Positions 1 to 9,500 of a stretch of DNA of 64,000 nt are shown here, piece after piece. The stretch lies in NCBI RefSeq assembly GCF_016808335.1, contig NC_053148.1:2485001-2549000 (forward strand), read 5' to 3'. How positions within the stretch are numbered: the stretch's first letter is position 1; every line of letters begins with the position of its first letter. The notes below the pieces were generated by a model, which did not search any database, was not told where the DNA came from, and was given only the letters and a program-made list of their open reading frames with translations. The position numbers and the translations under genes are program-made. The stretch is from Panicum virgatum (taxonomy: Eukaryota > Streptophyta > Magnoliopsida > Poales > Poaceae).

Positions 1-300
1 GAGCACTGCAAATTTCCAAATTGTTTTATTAGTTGATCTATTGGTAATTGGTCATATTAGTTACTAGTGCTTTGGAACGTATCGGTTTTCTAATGAGTGA
101 TGACACTCTGACACTCACCAGGTCATAATTATGTAGATGCGGAGAACACTCTGGAGTAAGAGTCTGAAAGAGGGCAGGCCATGGGCGCGTAGCCAAAGCA
201 AGATGCTTTATGCAGCATCAAGGAAAAGGCCGGAGATTTTGTAGAGAGATAGCGAGAGGGGGAAACACCACACACTCATTGTGGGGGCGACCTTTCATAT
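1..300. other. AT-rich flank, no gene
   Basis: No coding sequence is recognisable here. The part near 180-300 may belong to the long terminal repeat of the copia remnant that follows, because it runs into the TATA-containing stretch at about 298-304, but no LTR outer boundary can be fixed. Confidence 0.3.
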
Positions 301-410
301 ATATAGCCGATACGGCTTGATGTACAAGTAAGAGTCAAGTAGACTTAGAGTACAAGGCAAGTCAAGTAGACTTAGAGTACAAGGCAAGTCAGCTATACAT
401 ATCTCTAATA
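301..410 (-). mobile_element. LTR remnant of truncated copia element
   Basis: This stretch lies just outside the C-rich block at 411-416, which is the complement of a polypurine tract, so on the minus strand it is where the 3' LTR should start. The inner edge reads TATTAGAG on the minus strand instead of the usual TG start, consistent with decay. It contains a TATATATA run at its left edge and a 27-bp tandem repeat. The outer LTR end was not found. Confidence 0.45.
334..387. repeat. 27-bp perfect tandem duplication in LTR
   Basis: Two identical 27-bp units, 334-360 and 361-387, each begin GTCAAGTAGACTTAGAG. They lie in the putative LTR of the copia remnant. Confidence 0.9.
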
Positions 411-1930
411 CCCCCCGCAGTCTGAGCGGGAGGATCCCGGACGCAAAGACTGGATCTAAAATCAGTAAATAACTGTACAGGCAAGCCTTTGGTCATAATA
501 TCCGCGAACTGGGGAGACGACGGAACGCGTAGCACACGAACCTGTCCCAAAGCCACCTGGTCGCGGACGAAGTGAATATCGATCTCTATATGCTTCCTGC
601 GCCGATGATGTACTGGATTTGCTGTCATGTATACAGCACTGACATTATCACAGTAGACAATCATCGCCGAAGATAGAGGCGCATGAAGCTCCTGAAGAAG
701 CTGCCGAAGCCAGCATGTCTCAGCCACAGCGTGCGCCACAGCATGATACTCGGCCTCCGCACTCGAACGAGAGACAGTAGTCTGTCGTTTGGAGGACCAA
801 GACACCAGGTTGTCGCCGAGGAAGACACAATAGACCGAAGTAGATCGCCGAGAGTCTGGACAGCCTGCCCAGTCTGCATCTGAGTATGCAGTGAGGGAAG
901 AAACTGGACCAGCACCGATGTGCAAGCCAGTAGACAGCGTACCCTTCACATATCGCAAGATCCGCTTGAGCAACGCCAGATGAGGCTCCCGTGGATCGTG
1001 CATGAAGAGGCACACCTGCTGAACAGCGTAGGCGAGGTCGGGGCGCGTTAGTGTCAAGTACTGAAGGGCACCAGCCAGACTCCGATACTGGGTGGCGTCG
1101 GCCACCGGAGCTCCATCTGTAGCCGACAGCTTGGCATGAGTGTCCACTGGTGTCGACGTGGAGTGACACTCGGCCATGCCGGCGCGCTGGAGGAGATCCA
1201 CCGCATACTGTCGCTGAGACAGAAAGAGGCCATCCGACGAGCGTGTGACCGAAATCCCGAGGAAGTGATGGAGATCCCCGAGATCGGTCATGGCGAATTC
1301 GGAGTGGAGTAGCCCTGTGAGCCGGCGAAGAAGATCCGTCGAGGACGCCGTCAAGATGATGTCGTCGACGTAGAGCAGCAAGTAAGCAGTGGCAGCACCT
1401 TCTTTGTAAACAAAGAGAGACGTATCCGTAGCCGAGGCTGCGAAGCCAAGGCCACGAATGTATGTGGCGAAATGCTGGTACCACGCCCGAGGTACCTGCT
1501 TGAGCCCATATAAGGACTTCTGCAAAAAACAGACATGATCAGGTGCAGTGGGGTCGACGAAGCCGGGCGGCTGCTGGCAGTAGACCGTCTCGTCCAGATG
1601 ACCATGAAGAAAAGCGTTCTTCACGTCCAGCTGGTGTATAGGCCAAGCGCGAGAAGCGGCGATGCTGAGGACGACCCGAATAGTGGCCGGTTTGACAACC
1701 GGACTGAACGTCTCGTCGTAGTCGATGCCGTACTGTTGTGAGAACCCGCGAACGACCCATCTTGCTTTATGGCGAGCAAGAGAGCCGTCGGAGTTGTACT
1801 TGTGCTTGAAGATCCATTTGCCGGAGACGACGTTGGCACCAGGTGGTCGAGGAACTAGGCGTCAGGTGCCATTGTCAATCAACGCCTTGTACTCGTCCTC
1901 CATCGCGGCACGCCAATTAGGATCGGCCCT
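389..1930 (-). mobile_element. 5'-truncated Ty1/copia element (RT-RNase H)
   Basis: The minus strand encodes the C-terminal part of a copia polyprotein. It begins near DPNWRAAMEDEY (about 1925) and continues through reverse transcriptase (KARWVVRGF, YDETFSPVVKPAT, LDVKNAFLHG, catalytic YVDD) into RNase H ([32 protein letters not shown]). Gag, protease and integrase are absent. In NGTWRLV the W codon has become TGA (near 1858), so the remnant is broken as well as truncated. The polypurine-tract complement is at 411-416. The upstream junction near 1930 abuts a different coding sequence on the plus strand, so the copia piece interrupts or replaced the 5' part of that gene. It belongs to a different family from the full-length copia at 21-27 kb, as the RT sequence and LTR differ. 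Confidence 0.93.
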
Positions 1931-1931
1931 A

Positions 1932-2411
1932 AGAAGAGGAAAAGGACCAGGAAGACCAAGGCCAAGGTGGGAAGGAAGAAACCGAAAACAGATGATGCAC
2001 CTCCACAGGCTACAACATCAGCACCAAATACTCCTAGAACTAGAGCTGCAGCTCATGCAGCAGCACAGGCAGCTGAGGCAGCTCAAGAAGCAGCACAAGT
2101 AGCAGAGGCAGCTCAAGCATCTCAGGTTCCTGGACCACTCACAAGGAGGTAAGTTTGTTTGTTTTGTTAATTGCACGTTATTTCAATATTTCAATATTTA
2201 TTGTTGCTATAACCTAACCATTTAACTGCCAATCAGGAGGTTGGCACTGGATGCTCCAGGACCTTCACAAGCTGTGGAGGAGGTTGCAGACTTGGATGAT
2301 CCACCACCGCTTGAAACAATACCAGCACCAGCCAAGAAATTAACTCCCAAGAAGAAGCAGCTAGCTTCAAAGATCAAGAAGGCAACTCCAACTAAGAAGT
2401 CCAAAAAATAG
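1932..2411 (+). pseudogene. C-terminal tail of probable MULE transposase gene
   Basis: An open frame starts at the copia junction with a very basic stretch (KKRKRTRK, then VGRKKPKTDD). An alanine/glutamine-rich AAQAAEAAQ segment follows. A clear GT-AG intron (2149-2236) leads into a second exon ending in a lysine-rich tail, with stop TAG at 2409-2411. Basic, low-complexity tails of this kind end many grass Mutator-like transposases after the zinc knuckle, and I infer that identity. The MULE core, SWIM finger and zinc knuckle are not in the window, so this is only the last part of the gene. The following 3' region holds a repeated ACTGAACCTTTCTTTTGT motif at about 2473 and 2513. An ordinary lysine-rich nuclear protein is the alternative. 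Confidence 0.45.
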
Positions 2412-2650
2412 ATGTGTCGGCTGGGGGACCTTATTTTGTCTCTTTTGATGTGAACATGCATGTTGATGGCCACTGAACCTTTCTTTTGTGTTCCGGAAGT
2501 TGTAATGTCGCCACTGAACCTTTCTTTTGTTGTTTCCAAATTCTGAATTTAAGGATGTAATGTGGTCGTGGTGAACTGGACATGGAACTTGTGAACTTTG
2601 ATGCATGTTTTTTTATTAGAATGTGTCTGCTTGTTGTCAATTCAAATGAG

Positions 2651-3306
2651 TTATACTGAAATGAAACCTGAATCATCATTCTGGATAGATAGAGTTGCAG
2701 ACAATTTCCATTGTTCCACCATAGGAATTGCAACAAGACATACAGACATATTTCTACTTGAGCACATAGATTGTGGTAACAACCACACACACACACACAC
2801 TATAAACACCAACATCTTCACTGTCCTAGCTAAACGCTCCAATTGTGCTTCAACTCCAATGGCAGTAGCTATGTTTCCTGCCTTAAGCCTCGAAACAGCT
2901 TCATCTTCAGCCGGACTAACTGGTTCTGCGTCTTCAAGCACAGGAATCTTCCCCATGCTCACAAGCTTCTCAAAGTACTCCCGTTGCCAGAAATAGAACC
3001 CACATCTATCAGGCGCCTACACCACAACAACAAAACGGATTTCACCAAGAAAAACCCTAAATGTAATAAAAAATCAAATCAAACATGCACAAAATAACTT
3101 ACCCCAATGATATTTCTTGGGCACCTGAAAAACACACGAACATAGTTCTTCTCAGTCCAAGACCGCAGCTCAATGACCCGCTCCAGGCCACATTGATCAC
3201 AGCGGATCAGGGGAAAACCGGTCTCCTTGCCGAAGAGAAGGGCCCCCTGATCTGCTGTTGGCGCACTACCCCTAGAGGCCGCCGATTCCAGGCGACAGCG
3301 CGACAT
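2651..3306 (-). CDS. GRF-type zinc-finger protein
   Basis: Exon 1 (3306-3103) encodes a short N-terminus and the start of a GRF-type zinc finger: RCDQCG, then VFFRCPRN. A GTAAGT donor follows at 3102. Exon 2 (from 3016) continues the finger with DRCGFYFWQREYF, then a helical segment (EDEAVSRLKAGNI, EAQLERLARTVKML) and a short hydrophobic C-terminus with a VFIVCVCVWLL run. GRF fingers bind nucleic acid, and grasses carry many short genes of this architecture with unknown role. As read, exon 1 ends at a complete codon but exon 2 needs two preceding bases, so the best splice is out of frame by one. One extra G in the GGGG run at the donor would explain it. The gene is convergent with the transposase-like tail and may have travelled with it. 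Confidence 0.6.
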
Positions 3307-3593
3307 GGCTGAGGCGAGCTAGAGCGGAAACAGGGCTAGCAGAGCGGCGGAGAACAAGCGAACAGAGCGGCGGCCGTGAAGGGGATGGGGATGGGGACGG
3401 GTTTGGGCTAGGTCAACCGAGCGCACGGGTACGGGGGTCTTTTTCCCCTCCCCGTCCACGCTGGCCGTCCTACATGGAGCGCCACGTCGACGAATTTGGC
3501 AAAAAGATGATGAAATCTTCTCTCTCCAGTGGCAAATATGTAGGGGCATCCGTAAAACTGGCATTTGAATGCTGGCCAACCGTAAGAATGGCA
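3307..3593. other. upstream region of the GRF gene
   Basis: This is GC-rich sequence directly 5' of the GRF-finger start codon, presumably its promoter and leader on the minus strand, passing into AT-richer DNA next to the Mutator-like element. No RNA or convincing reading frame was seen. Confidence 0.4.
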
Positions 3594-3774
3594 AAAAATT
3601 AAGGGTTAATTGGTTCTATACCATTACAATTGTCACATTTTTTATATACACCATTACTATTCGCGATATCCGAAGAGTACCATTACAATTTCATTTTATT
3701 CAAAATATGACATTACATACCCCTCAACGTGTTTATAAATCTTTCATGACCAAATTACCCCTGTCCCTCCCAGT

Positions 3775-4500
3775 TCAGTGTCCATGACCCCGACGCCAGG
3801 TGCGCGTCCAGCATGCCCATCCACCACCACGGGTGCCACGACTCCCGGTCACCGCGCCGCTGAGCAAGGACACCCGTCGGGGACCTGGAGCACGCCGCCG
3901 TGTGCTGGTGGTGGTGCGCCCCGCACTTGCGGGGATCGTTGCTGGCGGCTATTGAGGTCCAGCAGGTGACCGGAGCCAGCTACGGAGTGCCTGCACTCGT
4001 GAAGCCCAGCACCACAGCAACCTCAAATCGACACAGCTGTTAGGCATTGTTGTCGATTTGGACATCAAATCAAGCTTTGGTGAGGTCACCAATTGGTTTC
4101 TGAGATGCTCTGGTAATTTTGTCGATTCCGCCGGACAGGAAGCCGGTGCGCCCTATTCCGCCGCAGCAGCAGCACCGCGGCCGCGCTCTGCACAGCGCCG
4201 GCCGATGGCGCAGGGGGCTCGCGGCGAGCCGGGGCGCGAGCGGAGTGGCGGTAGCAGGCGGCGCGGCGTGCGGGGCGCACTGCGTGGGCCTACAGAGGAT
4301 CTGCGGCGTGCGCAGAGGCGGTGCGGCACGCACGGGCGGGCAAGAGTGGTGTAGCAGGGCGGCGCGCGTGGGGGAGCCGGCGAGGCGCGTGCGGTGGCCA
4401 GCCAGGTGCCGAGCAGCGCTATGGCCCGACGTTCACTCCGACGGGTACTCCGGCTGTCGATGATGTGGGAGAAATGAGATAGAGATGGGAGGTTGGTGAG
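3775..4500. other. GC-rich insert splitting the left MULE terminus
   Basis: On the right side the outer and inner terminal repeat blocks are contiguous (6302 to 6048). On the left they are separated by this roughly 730-bp GC-rich segment. It therefore looks like cargo acquired within the left terminal inverted repeat. No protein family is recognisable in it. Confidence 0.55.
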
Positions 4501-4599
4501 TTTAAAAAATACCATTGAAAGATTGAGAGTTGGAAAAATACCATTAAAAGATTGCTCCGTTATTGATACGTAGCATTCACGTTATCTCCCACATTAACT

Positions 4600-6010
4600 T
4601 AGAACTCTTGCCTACTGTTCATCTTAGGTCGCGCCCTCCATGGCGCTGCTTGTGCACACCCATGTCTCCTCGCTAGACGACGGCGGCGGCTTGCTTTTCT
4701 TGGCCGCGTCCTCCCTGCTGGCGCTCCTCGCACTCCCGGTCCCCACGGTTCCTGCAGCTGCACGCACACCCCGCAGTCCTCCACGTCCCCGATATCGTTC
4801 GAGCAGCTAGAGGAAACGTTGAAAACAAGATCGATGGAAACTCCAATAAACTAATTCAGATTAAACCAATCATGCTGATTCACTTCCTACGCACTATAGA
4901 TCGAACATCTGGAAGCAAGATTGGTGCGAATTGATCCCGAACTAGCCCTCCTGGCTGCACAACTAATCGAACTTGCCTTTTAGCCGTGAGCTCTGCCGTC
5001 GCCTGTGGGCGGGAGCGTGAGCTCCGCCTGGGCGTGCGCGCTGGAGCCGCGAGCTCCGCCACCGCTTGTGGGTGGGAGCATGAGCTCCGCCGTGAGCGAG
5101 CAATCTTCGCGGGGGTGCTCAGACACGCGCGAGCCAGCTCCGACCGCGCGGACCTTCACCGCCACCACACATGAGCGAATCGCGGGCAGGTGAGCTTCGC
5201 GCCGCGGACGAGCTCGGCCGCGTAGAGCTCCACCGCTGCCGCGTGCGAGCAACCTTTGCAGGGGTGCTCCGCCGTCTGTGTGTGCTCGCCGGAGGCCGGA
5301 GGCGGAGACGAAACAGATGCAACGGCGGAGGTGCGGTGATGGATGGGGGAGATGAGTGGAGTTCCGGGGGCTCCTATACATCAAACGGAAGATGGATAGG
5401 GCTATTACCTTCCAGCCCACTAACGGCCCACTGTTCACCTTCTCCGCCTCCGACGGCGGCTGGCACCGTTCCGCCCGCCCGGCCGTCCTCCACCCCGGCC
5501 GGCGGCTCTCGCCGCCGCACCGTCCGCCCACCACCCGCCGCTGTCTTCGAGCTCACCCTTCCGAACCTTCTTCTCGCCCCCGCCGCCGGCCACCGCCCAC
5601 CGCCCACCGGGGATCCAACCCCGCCCAGCCGGCGGCGCTCCCGCGCCGCCTCGCCCTCCGCCGCCGGCCGAACCACCACCACCGCCTGTCCTACCGCCGC
5701 CCCACGACCTCCTCTAGGTCCGCCGGCCATTGGAGCCTCCCCAACCCCCAGAAACCCGGACCCTAAAGGCCGCCGGCCTCGACCACTACCCCGGCCGGCC
5801 GGCGGCCTCGCCGCCGGCCGCTCCCCCCACCTCCCGCCCCCAGACCCCAACCCCCAACCCCCAACCCTAACCCTAACACCTAACGGTGGCGGAAGGAGCC
5901 GAGCAAGAGGAGAGGAGATCGTGCGGCTCCCGTGGCCCGCACGAATCTTAAACATTGGAAGATCCAACCTCTTCCTACAATCCAGAAGATGGATAGGATT
6001 TGCGGGAGTT
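4600..6010. other. GC-rich captured cargo of the MULE
   Basis: This is proline/arginine-type low-complexity GC sequence, including CCCTAACCC-like tracts near 5860, that reads open in several frames as GC-rich DNA does. Long frames here are compositional and no domain is recognisable. The segment 5891-6006 is closely similar to the reverse complement of 53819-53944 inside the hAT element. A shorter shared patch (about 5368-5405) matches near 54652-54690. Confidence 0.55.
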
Positions 6011-6567
6011 CCAGTGCTGCACAGACCGGCCCATGACAAGAAATAACAGAGATATAACGTGAATTGTAGATATGGATAACAGAGCAATCTTTCAATGATA
6101 TTTTTCCAACTCTCAATCTTTCAATGGTATTTTTCTGAACTTTCGATCTTTTGATGCTATGGATTTAATTTTTCTAATTTTTTCATAAACACATCGAAAG
6201 AGTATGTAGTGGTATATTTTCAAAAACTGTAAAATTATAATGATATGTTTTCTATATAAAAAATAATAATAGTGTATTTCAGAAACATGATCCAATTAAC
6301 TCAAAAATTAAATATCCCCGGCCCAGGAGAAGAGTCCACTCGCGCTCCCTCCGCTTGGAGCCTCTCGCATCTCTCCGACCCCGTCAGGCACCGCCGCACC
6401 GGTCGCCGGCGGCGGCGAGGGATTTGCGCGGTGCGTCGCTCCCGGTTGCTGCCCAGGTGGGCGGAGCAGGATAGCGGCGGTCGCTCGGCTAAGCAGCCAC
6501 CACTTCGGGTAGCCAACTGATTCAATCCTTTGCTTTCGGGGACTGGGGATCCGGGGGCCAGCCTGCC

Positions 6568-9500
6568 ATGGCGGCGAGGCCGCCGCCTTCGTCCGCGTCC
6601 GCGCCCACTGGGTCTCTCTCCATGAAGGAGTACCTCAAGAGGTACCAGTCGGGCCCGGGCGCCGACGGTGACCAGAAGAAGGCGAAGAAGAAGACGAAGA
6701 AGAAGCCCAAGCCCCCCGCCGGGGGAGGCGGGGTGCTCATCGTCGACGAGGACCCCGTGTGGCAGAAGCCCGTGCGGGTGGAGGTCGACGAGCCCGCGTC
6801 GTCAGGTACGCTGCCCCTTCTGACTTCTGAGCCCCGAAACCCTGAATCGTAGTGCTAGTTCTGATCTTCTGGATGGATTGGCTAGGAATTTTGAATTGGG
6901 AGTTGGGTTTGCGGTTGCAGGTGACGACAGGCCTCTGGTGGATGAGGACATCGAGGTCAAGCGGATGCGCCGCCTGGTGGCAATACGCGGGGCGCGGCCG
7001 TACAACGCCATTGTGGAGGACGGCAGCGGGTGGGTCACCGTGGCCGCCCCGGAGGAGCAGGCTGGTGGGTCCACCCGCCGCCGCAGGAATGACACGCCGT
7101 CGCCGGAGCGGGGAGGTGCTGGGAGCAAGGACAGTTCTCCTCCACGTCGGAGGCAGTGGCGTGACACACCCTCACCTGAGGCCGGTGATGCTGCTGGGAA
7201 GGACATGTCGCCACCGAGGCAGAGGCGGAGGCGCCAGGACACACCATCGCCAAAGGGCAACGGTGCAGCTGATCAGGATGGCATGTCACCACCACAGAAG
7301 TCCTAAGGCAAGACCCCTCGCCACCGAGGAGACGTGCTCGTAATGACACTGAGGAGCCCCAGGACCTCGAGCTGCCAAGGAGGCGTGTGAGACATGATTC
7401 TGAGGAGCCTCAGGACACCTCGCCACCACGAAGGCGTAGGCATGATTCAGAAGAGCCCCAAGACATGTCACAACCACGGAGGCGAATGAGGCATGATTCT
7501 GAGGAGCCTCATGACATGTCACCACCACGAAGGCGTAGGCATGATTCAGAGGAGCCCCAGGACATGTCACCACCACGGAGGCGAATGAGACATGATTTAG
7601 AGGAGCCACAAGACCTCTCTGTACCACGTCGAAGAGCAGGGCATGACTTAGAGGAGCCCAAAGAAATATCCCCACCTCGGCGATGGAGCCAATATGATTC
7701 AAAAGAGCCCAAAGACATGCCACCACAGAGGAGGAAGCACCAGGACTCTACAAAGGTGGATGATCTGTCGCCTCCAAGAAGAAGAAATAGGGGGCAGAGT
7801 CCAGAGGATGGGGATGTTTCACCACAAAGGAAGGGTAAGAAGGAAGGAGCCCAAAAACAGGCGAGGAAAGCTGGACTGATGACAGCAGAGGAAGTTAAAG
7901 AGGACATCAGAAGGATTAAGGAGGATGAGATGCTCAAGTGAGTGATTGCTACACATCTAAGAATAGATATGCTTGCCCATTGATTGAAACTTGTTGTATA
8001 TTTATTTGTTGTTTTGTTATTAGGTTCGCAGCTCAGGATCCCTCATTGGTTGGGAAAGGGGCAAAGGCTGTATTCCGAGACAAGGAAGGTACTGCATATG
8101 CAGTATGCACAGCTGTTTTGGTTATTTTGTTGTCTGTTTACCCATATCACCGTACTATATTCTTGCACTCACATAGCTGGTGATGTTTTCCAGGTAAACG
8201 GATAAGTGAAGAAGAGATGCGCAAGTCAAAGGAATCTGAAAAGCCGAAGGTTGATAGATGTTCTTCTTGAACCACTATTTTCTAGTCATCAGTGTCTGTA
8301 TCTTCTGAAATATTCTGTGGTGCATGGAATTTCTCATGTGGTTCTACCATAACTATATAGATTGGGGAGCGCAATTTTCCACATTTATGTGTCTTGAGCC
8401 TTGATATTTTGGTAATTAGGACATATGTCTTGCATTTTTTAAAAAAAAAGTGAAACCTGTCATGAAACTTATCTTTCCTTTCACCAGTACTATAAAGAGC
8501 AATTGTTTCTAAGCACTGATTTTAAGCTGTTCATATGAGAGAGAATGTACAGTAGGCTATCGAATTACCTACTAAACAATATATTTGTGCAGCTTCCCCC
8601 ACCTAGTACCTATAAATGTTACAGTCAGAACAGACTTGAAGCTTATTTCTGGCGTTATGATGAATTTGTGCGTTCTGATAAATTTGTCCTCCCCCATACT
8701 AGTTGTAAATATGCCTAATCAAGCAAGTTCCTTGTTTTAGCTTTTAAAATGACCAATGTTGTACTCATCATGGGCAGGAAATACATATAGAATGGGGTAA
8801 AGGATTGGCGCAGAAGCGAGAAGCTGAGGCTAGATTAAAAGAGCTTGAAGCTGAGAAGAGTAAACCATTTGCTCGAACAAGGTACTTGACAGATTGCCTA
8901 TCTGTGTTTTTTTCTCAATTCTTTGTTTAATTAGGTGTGTATCTGTCTGAACTTCCCTTGCATGTATTTGACGGTTAGCTGGTTCTCCTTGTAGGGATGA
9001 CCCTGAGCTTGACTCTTATGCTAAAAAACAGAATCCGATGGGGTGATCCTATGGCTCACCTTGTCAAGGTAACTGTGATTTGACTGGAGTGGCTTGGTTG
9101 AACCTGTTGAACACCAATTGTCTATTTGTTCTGTACAATTGCTGATATTGTGCTAATTTATTGCAGCGAAAAGATCCAGAATTTCTCCTTGAAGACTTTG
9201 GAGACGATGAAAAGATGAAAGAATCTGGTTTCCTAGTTCCCCAAAATATACCTAGTCACAATTGGCTGAAACGTGGAGTAGATCCCCCTCCAAATCGTTA
9301 TGGCATAAAGCCTGGGCGTCACTGGGATGGTGTGGATCGCAGTAATGGTATGTACCTTACAATGTCACTACCAATTTTAGCTTATAACCTCATGTCCTCA
9401 TGCAGCATGCAAGTGGCAAAAGGTTTACCTGAGTTTGAATTTGTTACCTTCCTGCTTAGAGTCATCTATCGCATATGCAGGCTGGTATCAGTGTATCACT

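Larger units (their letters stand above)
3603..6302. mobile_element. Pack-MULE-like non-autonomous Mutator element
   Basis: The ends are inverted (GGGTTAATTGG at 3603, complement of GAGTTAATTGG at 6302) and flanked by a perfect 9-bp direct repeat, AAAAATTAA, at 3594-3602 and 6303-6311. Nine-base target duplications and long terminal inverted repeats are Mutator hallmarks. The terminal similarity extends inward, with divergence, for about 160 bp. A second, much better conserved inverted block of about 90 bp lies at 4503-4590 and 6048-6138. The interior is AT-poor and strongly GC-rich (about 3775-4500 and 4600-6010), unlike its termini, as in Pack-MULEs that capture 5' gene ends. No transposase is encoded. 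It ends about 266 bp upstream of the BUD13 start codon, so it may influence that promoter. Confidence 0.8.

Noticed and set aside
5171..6087. Long proline/arginine-rich open frames on both strands
   Set aside because: They overlap in several frames within GC-rich transposon cargo, show no domain or splice signals, and are explained by base composition.
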